Part shown: positions 7,743 through 17,237 of the stretch, in pieces | Numbering within the stretch: the first letter of the stretch is position 1 | Layout of the letters: each line of letters starts with the position of its first letter | From: Beijerinckiaceae bacterium RH AL1 | GTDB lineage: Bacteria > Pseudomonadota > Alphaproteobacteria > Rhizobiales > Beijerinckiaceae | Reading direction: 5' to 3' | Assembly (NCBI GenBank): GCA_901457705.2 | Contig: LR590083.2 | Coordinates: 1,674,597 to 1,738,596, forward strand | Length of the DNA: 64,000 nt | Notes under the pieces: model-generated | The model's database searches: none | The model's input: the letters and a program-made list of their open reading frames with translations, nothing else | Told to the model about the DNA's origin: nothing | Translations under genes and position numbers: made by a program

Positions 7743-8512
7743 TCCTCGTGATGGCCGGACGCCGGCGCCTTCTCCGTCAGGCCGATCATCGGCCCGACGG
7801 GCAGGAGCTGCATCGTGCGTCCCAGCCCCGGTGCATAAAGGCTCGAGATCGTCCCGTCGAGAAAGAGCGCATTGTCGCAGCCGAGCGCGTCGCGGAACAG
7901 GCTGGCGAAGCGGTAGAAGCTGACGGGATCGCGCGAGATCGCGAAGACGATGGTGCGGCCGTGGTCGCGCACGCCGACGCCGTTGCGGATTTTTTCCGAC
8001 GTGCCGTCGGGCTGCAGCTTGGGGTGGATCGCGCCGTCGATCACCAGCATCGGGCCGGATTGCGTCGCGAAGGCGGGATGCAGGTGCGCCGCCAGGTAGG
8101 CCCTGGTCTCCATCACGCCGGCGCCGTGCGGGCCGAACCAGAACACCCCGTTCGGCTTCATGTGGAAGTTGCCCGGCCCGTCGCCAGTGTTGGCGGCCTT
8201 GCGCTGCGCGCCACCCTCGACATAGAGCCCGACCGGCGAGAGGTCCTGCTCGAACATCCCGGCGTTCATGGCGAAGACGAGGGTCTGCTTTTCTTGCGCC
8301 AGCGCGGCAGCGAGCTGCGCGAAGGTCGCGTAGGGCCGCCCGGTGCCGTCGCGCAGGAACAGCCGCAAATCGCCGCGCCCCGCCTCGACCGTGCAGACGG
8401 TGTAGGCGGCACCGTGATCCTCGAGATCGTGACAGGCCTCGGCCTTGGCGGACGCCAGGGTGGCGAGAACCGCCGCGAGGACGGAGAGACCAACCGTCAA
8501 CCACCGCGTCAT
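7739..8512 (-). CDS. Exported phosphodiester glycosidase-domain protein
   Basis: 257 residues. The ATG at 8512 is preferred over 8527 because AAAGGTC lies at good spacing and it gives a standard signal peptide (ends AKAEA). The body matches the NAGPA/phosphodiester glycosidase (DUF2233-type) fold: MNAGMFEQDLSPVGLYVEGG, NFHMKPNGVFWFG, SGPMLVIDGAIHP, RNGVGV, and ALFLDGTISSLY. Family members cleave sugar-phosphodiester bonds; the substrate here is unknown. It heads a tightly overlapping three-gene operon. Confidence 0.83.
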   Translation of the reverse strand: MTRWLTVGLSVLAAVLATLASAKAEACHDLEDHGAAYTVCTVEAGRGDLRLFLRDGTGRPYATFAQLAAALAQEKQTLVFAMNAGMFEQDLSPVGLYVEGGAQRKAANTGDGPGNFHMKPNGVFWFGPHGAGVMETRAYLAAHLHPAFATQSGPMLVIDGAIHPKLQPDGTSEKIRNGVGVRDHGRTIVFAISRDPVSFYRFASLFRDALGCDNALFLDGTISSLYAPGLGRTMQLLPVGPMIGLTEKAPASGHHEE

Positions 8513-8666
8513 GCCGACCTTTGCCATTTGCCGGAGCTTGCTTTAACCGACGCCTCTTCCCGCCATTTCGGGCTTTCCGAGGGCGAGCGCGTAAAGGATG
8601 CGCCGCCGCCCCGTCGTGCCTATCTGAGCGGCTTGCGCCCCTCGCGGGCCCCGAGAAGAGGTTGCC

Positions 8667-9755
8667 TTGTCGCCCAAAGCCCAAGCCGTCGCGCGTGCCG
8701 TGGAAGCCATCGCCAGGGGCGAGATGGTCATCGTGACCGATGACGACGATCGCGAGAACGAAGGCGACATCGTCGTCGCCGCCGCGCTCTGCACGCCCGA
8801 GAAGATGGCGTTCATCATCCGCCACTGCTGCGGCATCGTCTGCGCGCCGGTGACGCCCGACGAGGCGCGCCGGCTCAACCTCGCGCCGATGGTCGCCTCG
8901 AACGACGCGCCGCTCGGCACCGCCTTCACGATCTCGGTCGACGTGCGGCACGGGCTTACCACCGGCATCTCGGCCGAGCAGCGCACCAACACGGTCCGCG
9001 CGCTCGCCAACGGCAACATGGGCGCCTCCGACTTCGTGCGGCCGGGCCACGTCTTCCCGCTGATCGCCCGCGAGGGCGGGGTGCTCATGCGCTCGGGCCA
9101 CACGGAGGCCGCGGTCGATCTCTGCAAGCTCGCCGACCTGCCGCCGGTCGGCGTCATCTGCGAGCTCGCCAACGACGACGGCACGGTGATGGTCGGCGAG
9201 CAGATCAAGCGCTTCGCCGAGGAGCACAAGCTGCAGCGCATCTCGGTCGCCGACATCATCGCCTACCGCCAGGCGCGCGAGAAGCTCGTCGAGCGCGTCG
9301 CCACCTTCCCGGTCGAGGCCGACGGCTGCACGCTCACCGGCTACGCCTATGTCACGCCGTTCGACCCGGTGCAGCATTTCGCCTTCGTGCACGGCGACAT
9401 CGGCGACGGCGAGGACGTGCCGACCCGCCTGCATCGCGTCGACATCATCGCCGACGTGATCCGCGGCGGGAAGGACGTGAAGAAGGTGTTCGCGCGCTTC
9501 CGCGAGGAGGGCAGGGGCGTCTTCATCTACCTGCGCGACGGCGCGGCGGGCGTCCCGGCGCGAGCGGGATGGCCGGAGGCAAAGCCCTCGGCCGAGGCGC
9601 AGCGCGTGCAGGAGTGGCGCGACGTCGGCGTCGGCGCGCAGATCCTGCGCGATCTCGGGATCAACTCGATCCGGCTGCGCACGACCTCGCCTTTGACCTA
9701 CGTCGGCCTGTCGGGCTTCGGCATCGAGATCAAGAGCTACGAGCCGCCTTTCTGA
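8667..9755 (+). CDS. ribB: 3,4-dihydroxy-2-butanone 4-phosphate synthase with degenerate GTP cyclohydrolase II domain (RibBA type)
   Basis: Riboflavin synthesis: converts ribulose 5-phosphate to the 4-carbon unit of lumazine. 362 residues, TTG start. The DHBP synthase domain (about 1-205) is intact, with the acidic loop DDDDRENEGDI, RHGLTTGISAEQRT and RPGHVFPL...GHTEAAVDL. The C-terminal domain (about 210-362) has the GTP cyclohydrolase II fold ending, but the zinc-binding Cys motif (HSECLTGD...RCDCG in active enzymes) is replaced by HRVDIIADVI with no Cys, so GTP cyclohydrolase activity is probably lost. A separate RibA would then be needed elsewhere. Confidence 0.92.
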   Translation: MSPKAQAVARAVEAIARGEMVIVTDDDDRENEGDIVVAAALCTPEKMAFIIRHCCGIVCAPVTPDEARRLNLAPMVASNDAPLGTAFTISVDVRHGLTTGISAEQRTNTVRALANGNMGASDFVRPGHVFPLIAREGGVLMRSGHTEAAVDLCKLADLPPVGVICELANDDGTVMVGEQIKRFAEEHKLQRISVADIIAYRQAREKLVERVATFPVEADGCTLTGYAYVTPFDPVQHFAFVHGDIGDGEDVPTRLHRVDIIADVIRGGKDVKKVFARFREEGRGVFIYLRDGAAGVPARAGWPEAKPSAEAQRVQEWRDVGVGAQILRDLGINSIRLRTTSPLTYVGLSGFGIEIKSYEPPF

Positions 9756-9776
9756 GGCGACGCGCGCAGGCCGCCC

Positions 9777-9797
9777 GCGGCGGCGAGACGCCGCCGC
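9777..9797. terminator. Hairpin between convergent genes, possible bidirectional terminator
   Basis: Perfect 9-base GC stem (GCGGCGGCG / CGCCGCCGC) with a 3-base loop in the 46-base gap between ribB and the convergent bamE. No clear T-run on either side, so intrinsic termination is uncertain. Confidence 0.4.
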
Positions 9798-9801
9798 CCG
9801 G

Positions 9802-10275
9802 CTACTGCTGCATAAAGCTCTGCATCGGGTTGAAGTTCAGGAAGATGCCCTTGAGGAAGTTGTTGTCGGCACCGACCGTCGGCGTTGCGCCGGGGGAGAA
9901 GTCGACGACACGGCCGTCCTGCATCCCGTAGTTGGCGACGCGCGTCACGCGCTTCTGCTTGTCGAAGTAGACGGCGTAGATGTGCCGGTCGGTGATCTTC
10001 GCCGGCATGAAGGCGACGGAGCGCTCGGTGCGGTGCTGGATGTAGTACCAGGCGCTGCCGCCGACCGTGGAGGTCGTCGAGGGCGTGCCCATCGTCACCA
10101 GCACCTGCTCGGCGGTCTGGCCGGGCTTGACGTCGGCGGCGGCGGCCTGGTCGATCTGGTAGCCGTGCTGCAGGTCGCCGTCGTAGCCGAGGCAGCCGCC
10201 GAGGCTCAGCGCGACGAGGGCGATCGCGGCCAGCCCGAGCGGTCGGCGGAAATAGGGTGCTCGCTCAACTTGCAT
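9802..10275 (-). CDS. bamE: Outer membrane protein assembly factor BamE (SmpA/OmlA lipoprotein)
   Basis: 157 residues. N-terminal hydrophobic signal with the lipobox LGGC (Cys28), so a lipoprotein. The BamE domain follows (IDQAAAADVKPGQTAEQVLVTMGTPS...WYYI...FDKQKRV). It assists the BAM complex in folding beta-barrel proteins into the outer membrane. The ATG at 10275 gives the lipoprotein signal; a longer open frame upstream lacks coding character. Divergent from the bc1-chaperone gene, as in other Hyphomicrobiales. Confidence 0.9.
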   Translation of the reverse strand: MQVERAPYFRRPLGLAAIALVALSLGGCLGYDGDLQHGYQIDQAAAADVKPGQTAEQVLVTMGTPSTTSTVGGSAWYYIQHRTERSVAFMPAKITDRHIYAVYFDKQKRVTRVANYGMQDGRVVDFSPGATPTVGADNNFLKGIFLNFNPMQSFMQQ

Positions 10276-10486
10276 CGCGGCGACTTTCGGTGATCTGGCC
10301 AACACGGCGCCACGCCCCCCAGGCGGCGCAAGCAAAGCTTCGGCAACTTTCTCTTGCGTTCGGCGAAGGCGGTGCCTAACCCCCGCTTGTGACGAAAGCA
10401 AGGAACGGGTTCGCTCGTGCCGTTTACGGCCAAGTCCGGGCTGCCACCCTGGCACGCGTGCAACACCCGCTGAATCAGGGCCCGCT

Positions 10487-11026
10487 ATGATCCTCGGTCT
10501 CTTCCGCCGCTCCTCGAGCGAGGCCGTCGTGCAGCGACTTTACGCGGCCCTGGTGGCCGCCTCGCGCCAGCCCTCGCTCTATGCCGATCTCGGCGTGCCG
10601 GACACCTTCGAAGGACGCTTCGAGAGCCTGACGCTGCATGCCGCCCTCCTGGTGCGTCGCCTGCAGGCCTGCGCGGCGCCCGGGCCGCAGCTCGCGCAGG
10701 ACCTCACCGACACGGTCTTCGCCCATTTCGATCGCACGCTGCGCGAGATGGGAGTCGGCGACACCACGGTGCCGAAGCGGATGCGCACGCTCGCCGAGGC
10801 GTTTCTGGGCCGCAGCCGCGCCTACGAGGAGGCGCTGCGCGGCGGCGACGAGGAACTCGCCGCAACGCTCGCCCGCAACGTCGCGGCGCGCGACACGCCC
10901 GGCCTCGCGCGCTACGTCGCGGCGAGCGTGGAGGCGCTGGCGCGCCAGCCGCTGCAGGGCTTCATCGACGGCGAGCTGCCGTTTCCCAACGCCTCGGCCG
11001 TGCCCGCGCACGCCGGGCAGCCGTGA
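10487..11026 (+). CDS. Ubiquinol-cytochrome c chaperone family protein
   Basis: 179 residues. It matches the CBP3/ubiquinol-cytochrome c chaperone domain: YAALVAASRQPSLYADLGVPDTFEGRFE at the start, then FDRTLREMGVGDTTVPKRMR and AFLGRSRAYEEAL. The mitochondrial homologue helps assemble cytochrome b of complex III; the bacterial role is by analogy. First gene of a run with DUF177, plsX and fabH. Confidence 0.9.
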   Translation: MILGLFRRSSSEAVVQRLYAALVAASRQPSLYADLGVPDTFEGRFESLTLHAALLVRRLQACAAPGPQLAQDLTDTVFAHFDRTLREMGVGDTTVPKRMRTLAEAFLGRSRAYEEALRGGDEELAATLARNVAARDTPGLARYVAASVEALARQPLQGFIDGELPFPNASAVPAHAGQP

Positions 11027-11040
11027 GGGCCGCAGCCGCG

Positions 11041-11667
11041 ATGAGCAAGAGACCCGTCACCGAAGACATGCCGCAGCTTGTGCCGGGACCCTTCCCGCGG
11101 CCGGTCGACGTCCATGCCGTGCCCGAGGGCGGCCTCGACATGGCGATCGAGGCGACGGCGGAGGAGCGCGCGGCGATCGCGGCCGAGATCGGCCTCGCCG
11201 GGCTCGATGCGCTCAAGGCACGCTTCCACATCCAGCCGCGCGCCGGCGGCCGTTTCGAGGTCGAGGGCTCGCTCGAGGCTGCGATCGCCCAAGTCTGCGT
11301 CGTCTCGCTGGAGCCGTTCGACAGCACGATCACTCGCGAGATCGACCTTGAGTTCGCACCGCCGCCGCGTTCCGTCGAGGTGCCGGCGCTGCCCGCCCGC
11401 TCGCGGCGGCGCGAGCCGGCGCCGCGCGAGGCGGCGCCCCCGCGGCCCGTCGTCGTGCCCGGAAACGACGACCAGGAGGACCCGGCCGATCCGATCGTCG
11501 ACGGCAAGATCGATCTCGGCGCAGTGACCCTCGAATTTTTGACGCTTTCTCTCGATCTCTACCCGCGCAAGCCCGGCGTTCATTTCACCGACGTCTCGGT
11601 CGGCGATAAGGACGAAGCTGGCGAGTCTCCGTTCGCTGCCCTGCGGCGTCTGAAGGATCCTTCGTGA
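11041..11667 (+). CDS. DUF177 (YceD-like) protein
   Basis: 208 residues from ATG 11041; an alternative GTG at 11023 overlaps the previous stop by 4 bases and adds six residues. The DUF177 pattern is visible: [39 protein letters not shown] near the middle and a C-terminal [22 protein letters not shown]. The Cys pair seen in some members is reduced to one (VCVVS). In E. coli, YceD sits beside rpmF-plsX and affects 23S rRNA maturation; here too it precedes plsX. Confidence 0.88.
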   Translation: MSKRPVTEDMPQLVPGPFPRPVDVHAVPEGGLDMAIEATAEERAAIAAEIGLAGLDALKARFHIQPRAGGRFEVEGSLEAAIAQVCVVSLEPFDSTITREIDLEFAPPPRSVEVPALPARSRRREPAPREAAPPRPVVVPGNDDQEDPADPIVDGKIDLGAVTLEFLTLSLDLYPRKPGVHFTDVSVGDKDEAGESPFAALRRLKDPS

Positions 11668-11680
11668 CGGTCGAGAGCCT

Positions 11681-12799
11681 ATGACGCGCGAACCGATCAC
11701 GCGGGAGGTCCGCATCGCGATCGACGCGATGGGGGGCGACCACGGGCCGCCGGTCATCGTCGACGGTGCCGCGCACGCGCTGGCGCGCCACCCCGACGCG
11801 AGGTTCCTGTTCTTCGGCCGCGAGCCCGAGATCGCGCCGCTGCTCGCCGCGCGGCCCCGCCTCGCCGCGGCCTCGAGCGTGCATCACACGGACGTCGCCG
11901 TGCGGATGACCGACAAGCCGAGCCAGGCGCTGCGCTCCGGGCGGCGCACCTCCTCGATGTGGCTGGCGATCGAGGCGGTGAAGCGCGGCGAGGCCGACGT
12001 CGTGGTCTCGGCCGGCAACACCGGCGCGCTGATGGCGATGGCCAAGATCTGCCTGCGCACCATGCACGACATCGACCGTCCGGCGATCGCCGCGATCTGG
12101 CCGACGCTGCGCGGTCGCTCGATCGTGCTCGACGTCGGCGCCTCGATCGGCACCGACGCACGCTCGCTCGTCGAGCTCGCCGTGATGGGCGCCGCGATGG
12201 CGCGCATCGTCCTCGACATCGAGCGGCCGTCGGTCGGCCTGCTCAACGTCGGCACGGAGGAGATCAAGGGGCTGGAGGAGGTCAAGGCGGCGTCGCGCAT
12301 GCTGCGGGAAGCAGACCTGCCGAGCCTCCAGTATCACGGCTTCGTCGAGGGCGACGACCTCGGGCAGGGCACCGTCGACGTGGTGGTGACCGAAGGGTTC
12401 TCGGGCAACATCGCGCTCAAGACGGCCGAGGGCACCGCCAAGCAGATCGGCTCCTACATCCGCGGCGCCATGAAGAGCTCGCTCAGGGCGAAGCTCGGCT
12501 ATCTCCTCGCCAAGCCGGCGTTCGACGACCTGCGGTCCAGGATGGACGTCCGCAACGTCAACGGCGGCGTCTTCCTCGGGCTCGACGGCATCGTCATCAA
12601 GAGCCACGGCGGCATGGACGCCATCGGCACGGCTGGCGCCATCGACCTCGGCTATGCGATGGTGCGAAATGAGCTTCTCGGCAAGATTCGCGATATGATC
12701 GCGCTCGCGCTGATCGACAAGCCAGCCGTGGCGGCCGAGCCCGCTTCGGCCGAAGCGCCCGCCACGTGCGCGGAACCCGCCAGGACCATCGAATCGTGA
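11681..12799 (+). CDS. plsX: Phosphate acyltransferase PlsX
   Basis: Makes acyl-phosphate from acyl-ACP, the first step of the PlsX/PlsY route to phosphatidic acid. 372 residues. N-terminus [14 protein letters not shown] is diagnostic; others are [23 protein letters not shown] and [18 protein letters not shown]. The C-terminus is Ala/Pro-rich, about 25 residues beyond the fold. It overlaps fabH by 4 bases (GTGA), so the two are coupled. Confidence 0.97.
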   Translation: MTREPITREVRIAIDAMGGDHGPPVIVDGAAHALARHPDARFLFFGREPEIAPLLAARPRLAAASSVHHTDVAVRMTDKPSQALRSGRRTSSMWLAIEAVKRGEADVVVSAGNTGALMAMAKICLRTMHDIDRPAIAAIWPTLRGRSIVLDVGASIGTDARSLVELAVMGAAMARIVLDIERPSVGLLNVGTEEIKGLEEVKAASRMLREADLPSLQYHGFVEGDDLGQGTVDVVVTEGFSGNIALKTAEGTAKQIGSYIRGAMKSSLRAKLGYLLAKPAFDDLRSRMDVRNVNGGVFLGLDGIVIKSHGGMDAIGTAGAIDLGYAMVRNELLGKIRDMIALALIDKPAVAAEPASAEAPATCAEPARTIES

Positions 12800-13788
12800 C
12801 CAAGCCCGCAGCAGGCTGCCTGCGCTCCGTCGTCGCCGGCATCGGGGCCTACCTTCCCGAGAACGTCGTCAGCAACGCCGACCTCGAAGCGCGCGTCGAG
12901 ACCACGAACGAGTGGATCGTCCAGCGCACCGGCATCGAGCGGCGCCACATCGCGGCCGAAGGCGAGACGACGTCCGTCCTCGGCTTGCGGGCGGCCGAGG
13001 CGGCGCTGCGCGACGCCCGGCTGACCAGCGCCGACATCGATCTCATCGTCGTGGCGACCTCGACGCCGGACTACACCTTCCCGTCCGTCGCGACGCAGAT
13101 CCAGGCCGGCCTCGGCATGCACCACGGCGCCGCCTTCGACCTGCAGGCGGTCTGCTCCGGCTTCGTCTTCGCGGTCGCGACGGCGGACAAGTTCCTGGTC
13201 TCCGGCTCGCACAAGCGCGCGCTGGTGATCGGCGCCGAGACCTTCTCGCGCCTGCTCGACTGGGAGGACCGCACGACCTGCGTGCTCTTCGGCGACGGCG
13301 CCGCCGCCATCGTGCTGGAGGCCCGCGAGGGCGAGGGCACGAGCCGGGACCGCGGCGTCCTCACCTCGCACCTGCGCTCCGACGGGCGCTACCGCGACAA
13401 GCTCTATGTCGACGGCGGCCCCTCGACGACGGGCACCACCGGCCACCTGCGCATGGCCGGCAAGGAGGTCTTCCGGCATGCCGTCGGCATGGTCGCCGAC
13501 GTCGTCGAGGACGCGTTTGCCGCGACCGGCACGACGCCGGACGATCTCGCCTGGTTCGTGCCGCACCAGGCCAACCGCCGCATCATCGATGCGGCGGGCG
13601 ACAAGCTCGGCATCGCGCGCGAGAAGACCGTGGTCACGGTCGACCGCCACGCCAACACGTCGGCCGCCTCGATCCCGCTGGCGCTCTGCGAGGCGCGCAT
13701 GGACGGGCGCATCAAGGACGGCGATCTGGTGATGATCGAGGCGATGGGCGGCGGCTTCACCTGGGGCTCGGCTCTCATCAGGTGGTAG
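12796..13788 (+). CDS. fabH: 3-oxoacyl-ACP synthase III (FabH)
   Basis: Condenses acetyl-CoA with malonyl-ACP to start fatty acid synthesis. 330 residues from a GTG that overlaps the plsX stop. The catalytic triad contexts are intact: Cys120 in [11 protein letters not shown], His in VPHQANRRI and Asn in [11 protein letters not shown]. The frame extends 30 bases further upstream to an ATG, but the coupled GTG gives the standard length. Confidence 0.97.
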   Translation: MTKPAAGCLRSVVAGIGAYLPENVVSNADLEARVETTNEWIVQRTGIERRHIAAEGETTSVLGLRAAEAALRDARLTSADIDLIVVATSTPDYTFPSVATQIQAGLGMHHGAAFDLQAVCSGFVFAVATADKFLVSGSHKRALVIGAETFSRLLDWEDRTTCVLFGDGAAAIVLEAREGEGTSRDRGVLTSHLRSDGRYRDKLYVDGGPSTTGTTGHLRMAGKEVFRHAVGMVADVVEDAFAATGTTPDDLAWFVPHQANRRIIDAAGDKLGIAREKTVVTVDRHANTSAASIPLALCEARMDGRIKDGDLVMIEAMGGGFTWGSALIRW

Positions 13789-13917
13789 TCGAAAGACCCC
13801 CTGCCAACGGCTGTCAAGGCCTTGCCTGCGCGACGTAAATCGTGAAATTTCGCCGCCGTGACGCAGGCGGAGGGGTGCTCGATCATGCCGTTCGCCACCG
13901 AACGTTCGGAAGGCTTC

Positions 13918-14280
13918 ATGACGAAAGCGGATGTTCCGTCAAAACCGCCGGCGAAGGCTGCGAGCGGGCCGACGCAGACCGTCACGCGCGTCGGCCTCGC
14001 CGAGGCGGTCTACCGGCGCGTCGGCCTCTCCCGAAAGGAATCGGCGAGCCTCGTCGAGATGGTCCTCGACGAGATGACCGACCATCTCGCGATGGGCGAG
14101 ACGGTCAAGCTGTCGTCGTTCGGCTCGTTCGTCGTCCGCGACAAGGGCGAGCGCATCGGCCGCAACCCGAAGACCGGCGTCGAGGTGCCGATCATGCAGC
14201 GGCGCGTCCTCGTCTTCAAAGCCTCCAATGTGCTCAAGGCGCACATGAACGGCGAGGCCATCCCCGAGGACGACCTCTAG
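13918..14280 (+). CDS. ihfA: Integration host factor subunit alpha
   Basis: DNA-bending nucleoid protein, partner of IhfB. 120 residues from ATG 13918, which has GGAAGG 6 bases upstream; earlier in-frame ATGs at 13858 and 13885 would make it over-long. The first 20 residues are a non-conserved Ala/Pro tail, then the HU/IHF fold: [43 protein letters not shown] (the beta-arm with its Pro at the DNA-intercalating position) and [18 protein letters not shown]. Confidence 0.95.
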   Translation: MTKADVPSKPPAKAASGPTQTVTRVGLAEAVYRRVGLSRKESASLVEMVLDEMTDHLAMGETVKLSSFGSFVVRDKGERIGRNPKTGVEVPIMQRRVLVFKASNVLKAHMNGEAIPEDDL

Positions 14281-14375
14281 ACCGCCGTGCACAGGTTGCC
14301 GCCTGGGAAAAGCCGCCGACGGTAGGCAAGCTTCACGAATTGGTTCAAAGTCCGCCGCCAGTAGATTGAGGCGGC

Positions 14376-14900
14376 ATGGAAAAGAGCGTCGACGCGTTCC
14401 GAACGATCAGCGAGGTCGCCGAAGAGCTGGCGCTGCCGCAGCACGTGCTGCGCTTCTGGGAGACGCGCTTTCCGCAGGTGAAGCCGCTGAAGCGCGCCGG
14501 CGGGCGCCGCTACTATCGCCCCGGCGACGTGATCCTCTTGAGGACGATCCGCCAGCTCCTCTACGAGGAGGGGTTCACGATCAAGGGCGTGCAGAAGCTC
14601 ATCAAGGAGCAGGGCACGCGCGCGGTGCGCGAAGGCAGCGTGCCGATGCCGGTCGACCTCGCGACCATCGACGCCGCGGACCGCGACCCCGACGGCGAGC
14701 TGGTGGCCGACGAAGCGCCCTCGTTCGCGCCGACGGCGGGCGCCGACCCGCTCCCCGACTCGATCCGCGCCGCGCTCGATGCCGGCATCGCGCTGCAGTC
14801 GACGCGCCTCGGCCCCCGCGACCTCGCCGCGCTGCGCGAGGCGCTGGCCACGATCGACGAATGCACCCGCGTCCTGCAGGCGCTGCGCCGGCCGCGCTAG
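14376..14900 (+). CDS. MerR-family transcriptional regulator
   Basis: 174 residues. N-terminal winged helix-turn-helix (about 7-75): [54 protein letters not shown]. No effector-binding Cys cluster follows; the C-terminal half is acidic/Ala-rich with a helical end. It lies immediately after ihfA, a conserved arrangement in this order. The target is unknown. Confidence 0.9.
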   Translation: MEKSVDAFRTISEVAEELALPQHVLRFWETRFPQVKPLKRAGGRRYYRPGDVILLRTIRQLLYEEGFTIKGVQKLIKEQGTRAVREGSVPMPVDLATIDAADRDPDGELVADEAPSFAPTAGADPLPDSIRAALDAGIALQSTRLGPRDLAALREALATIDECTRVLQALRRPR

Positions 14901-14945
14901 CCTGTGCGTCGAAGGCGCGGCGCGTGCGACAGGCCGCGGCAAGCG

Positions 14946-14974
14946 TTGCGGAGTGCGGGGGCGTTCTCTATAAG
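14946..14974 (+). promoter_or_regulatory. Promoter of tRNA-Pro
   Basis: TTGCGG (-35, 14946-14951), 17-base spacer, TATAAG (-10, 14969-14974). The expected start site falls 7-10 bases later, almost at the mature tRNA 5' end at 14984. Near-consensus housekeeping promoter. Confidence 0.65.
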
Positions 14975-14983
14975 GCCGCCAGT

Positions 14984-15061
14984 CGGAGTGTAGCGCAGCC
15001 CGGTTAGCGCACTTGTCTGGGGGACAAGGGGTCGTGGGTTCGAATCCCGCCACTCCGACCA
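14984..15061 (+). tRNA. tRNA-Pro (anticodon GGG), CCA encoded
   Basis: Complete cloverleaf: acceptor stem CGGAGTG/CACTCCG, D-arm with GCGC...GCGC, anticodon stem CTTGT/ACAAG with loop CTGGGGG (anticodon GGG), T-arm with GGTTCGAATCC, discriminator A and genomic CCA (15059-15061). It has its own promoter just upstream. No integrase or duplicated 3' end follows, so it does not serve as an insertion site here. Confidence 0.97.
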
Positions 15062-15106
15062 CTCGTTTCGTGGGCCATCGAACCTTACTTCGCTTGAACC
15101 CGCGCC

Positions 15107-15748
15107 TCAGCGCTCGATGAGCGTCCGGCTCGCGGCGTCGCGGGCTTGCCAACCGTGGCGCTCGAGCTCGGGGTCGAGGTGCTCTTCCTCCGGCCAGCCA
15201 AGGCAGAGATAGGCGATGAGCCGCCAGCCGGGATCGACGTCCAGGGCCCGCGCGATGTCTCCCGCGTCGAGGATCGACACCCAGCCGACCCCGAGCCCCT
15301 GCGCGCGGGCGGCGAGCCACAGCGTGCCCACCATCGCGGCGACGGAGTGGTCGAGCGCCTCCGGCATGGTACGGCACCCAAGCCCGTGGCCCTGCGCCGT
15401 CGCGTGGTCGCAGAACACGGCGAGCTGCACCGGCGCCGCCTCTAGGCCTTCGAGCTTGAGCCGCGCGTAGACCTGCGCCCGCTCGCCCTCGAGCGCGGCG
15501 AGCGCATCGGCGTTGCAGCGCGCGAAGCTGTCGCGGACGGCGGCGCGGGCCGGCGCGCTCGCGACGGAGACCCAGCGCCACGGCTGGCTGTTGCCGACCG
15601 AGGGCGCGAGCTGCGCGAGATCGAGCAGGCGATCGACGAGGGCGGGATCGACCGGCGCGCGCCGGAAGCGGCGGACGTCGCGGCGCCACGCGATCAGCGC
15701 CTCGAGCTGCGCGCGAAAACCGTCGTCGAAGACGGGCGGCGCGCTCAC
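15107..15748 (-). CDS. bluB: 5,6-dimethylbenzimidazole synthase BluB
   Basis: Nitroreductase-fold enzyme that cleaves FMNH2 with O2 to make the lower ligand of vitamin B12. 213 residues. Diagnostic pieces: RRDVRRFRRAPVDPALVDRLLDLAQLAPSVGNSQPWR-type N-terminus, DHATAQGHGLGCRTMPEAL, LGVGWVSILD and YLCLGWPEE. It overlaps the FAD-oxidase gene by 4 bases and is co-transcribed with it. No cobalamin riboswitch was seen upstream. Confidence 0.93.
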   Translation of the reverse strand: MSAPPVFDDGFRAQLEALIAWRRDVRRFRRAPVDPALVDRLLDLAQLAPSVGNSQPWRWVSVASAPARAAVRDSFARCNADALAALEGERAQVYARLKLEGLEAAPVQLAVFCDHATAQGHGLGCRTMPEALDHSVAAMVGTLWLAARAQGLGVGWVSILDAGDIARALDVDPGWRLIAYLCLGWPEEEHLDPELERHGWQARDAASRTLIER

Positions 15749-17142
15749 AGCACCTTGCCCGGGTTGAGGATGCCCTTCGGGTCGAGCGTCGCCTTGATGG
15801 ATCGCATCACGTCGAGCGCGACCGGGTCCTTCACGCCGGGGAGCAGGTCGCGCTTCATTTGGCCGATGCCGTGCTCGGCCGAGATCGAGCCGCCGAGCTT
15901 TTGCACAAGCCCGTGCACCGCGGCGGACATGTCGTCCCAGCGCGCCAGGAACGCGGCCTTGTCACCGCCGATCGGCTGCTGGACGTTGCAGTGGATGTTG
16001 CCGTCGCCGAGATGGCCGAAGGCGCAGAGCCTGGCGCCCGGCACCACCGCCTCGATCACCGGCACGACGGCGGCGAGGAAGGCGGGCACGCTGGCGAGCG
16101 GCACCGAGACGTCGTGCTTGATCGAGCCGCCGAAGTGCTTCTGTGCATCGGAGATGCTTTCGCGCAGGGCCCAGAGCTTCTCGCGCTGGTCGAGCGAGGC
16201 GGCGACCGCGGCGTCGGCGACGAGGCCGCGATCGGCGCCCTCCTCGAGCAGCGCGAGCAGCCGCGCGTCGAGCCCGTCCTCCTCGAACGAGGTCAGCTCG
16301 ATCAGCGCGTACCACGGATGCTTGTCGGCGAGCGGCTCGTGGCCGCCGAAGGCCTCCAGCACGAAGTCGATGGCGATGCGCGGGATCAGCTCGAAGGCCT
16401 CGATGCCGCCGGCGGCGCGACCGCGGGCGAGATCGAGAAGGTCGAGGGCGGCCTGCGGGTCAGCGAGGCCGACGAACGCCGTGGCCGTCGCGCGCGGGCG
16501 CGGCGCCAGCCGCAGCACGGCGGCGGTGATGATGCCGAGCGTTCCTTCCGAGCCGATGAAGAGGTTCTTCAGGTCGTAGCCGGTGTTGTCCTTCTTCAGC
16601 TTGCTGAGCGCCGAGAGCACGCGGCCGTCGGCGAGCACCACCTCGAGCCCGTTGACGAGCTCGCGCGCGTTGCCGTGGGCGATCACGTTCAGACCGCCGG
16701 CGTTGGTGGCGAGATTGCCGCCGATCGTGCAGGAGCCACCGGCCGCGATCCACAGCGGAAACAGCCGGTCGACCTGCTCCGCCGCGTCGCGCGCGGCCTG
16801 CAGCGTCATGCCGGCCTCCACCGTCATCGTGTTCGACACGGGGTCGATGTCGCGCAGCGCCGCGAGACGGGTCGTCGCGAGCACGACGGCGCGCGCGTCG
16901 TCTGGCGTCTGGCCGCCGACGAGGCCGGTGTTGCCGCCCTGCGGCACGACCGGCGTCGCGGTCTCGTGGCAGAGGCCGAGGATTGCGGCGACTTCCTCGC
17001 GCGTGCCGGGGCGCACGACGCAGAGCGCACGACCCGCGTATTTTTCGCGCGGCTCGTGCAGGTAGGGGCCGACGTCGGACGCCGCGGTGAGCACGTGCGA
17101 CGGGCCGACGATATCGGCGAGGCGGGAAGGAAGATCGCTCAT
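15745..17142 (-). CDS. FAD-linked D-2-hydroxyacid dehydrogenase (D-2-hydroxyglutarate/D-lactate type)
   Basis: 465 residues. N-terminal PCMH-type FAD domain with PQGGNTGLVGGQTP and GGSCTIGGNLATNAGGLNV, then a C-terminal oxidase domain with CAFGHLGDGNIHCNVQQP and SAEHGIGQMKRDLL. Family members oxidise D-2-hydroxyglutarate, D-lactate or glycolate and pass electrons to a carrier. Which substrate cannot be told from sequence alone; the closest pattern is the single-subunit D-2-hydroxyglutarate dehydrogenase type. Confidence 0.9.
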   Translation of the reverse strand: MSDLPSRLADIVGPSHVLTAASDVGPYLHEPREKYAGRALCVVRPGTREEVAAILGLCHETATPVVPQGGNTGLVGGQTPDDARAVVLATTRLAALRDIDPVSNTMTVEAGMTLQAARDAAEQVDRLFPLWIAAGGSCTIGGNLATNAGGLNVIAHGNARELVNGLEVVLADGRVLSALSKLKKDNTGYDLKNLFIGSEGTLGIITAAVLRLAPRPRATATAFVGLADPQAALDLLDLARGRAAGGIEAFELIPRIAIDFVLEAFGGHEPLADKHPWYALIELTSFEEDGLDARLLALLEEGADRGLVADAAVAASLDQREKLWALRESISDAQKHFGGSIKHDVSVPLASVPAFLAAVVPVIEAVVPGARLCAFGHLGDGNIHCNVQQPIGGDKAAFLARWDDMSAAVHGLVQKLGGSISAEHGIGQMKRDLLPGVKDPVALDVMRSIKATLDPKGILNPGKVL

Positions 17143-17237
17143 GGCGCGACCCTACGGCCATTTTCTATGGCTTTGCGAGCCGGCAAATGGCGCGTCGCGC
17201 ATTTGATGGACCGACAGGTCCGGAGCCCAAAAACCCG

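Noticed and set aside
8528-8666. FMN riboswitch upstream of ribB
   Set aside because: The 139-base leader is too short for the conserved RFN element and its conserved segments are not visible.
14984-15061. tRNA-Pro as an integration site for a genomic island
   Set aside because: No integrase nearby and no repeated tRNA 3' end; both sides carry ordinary chromosomal genes.
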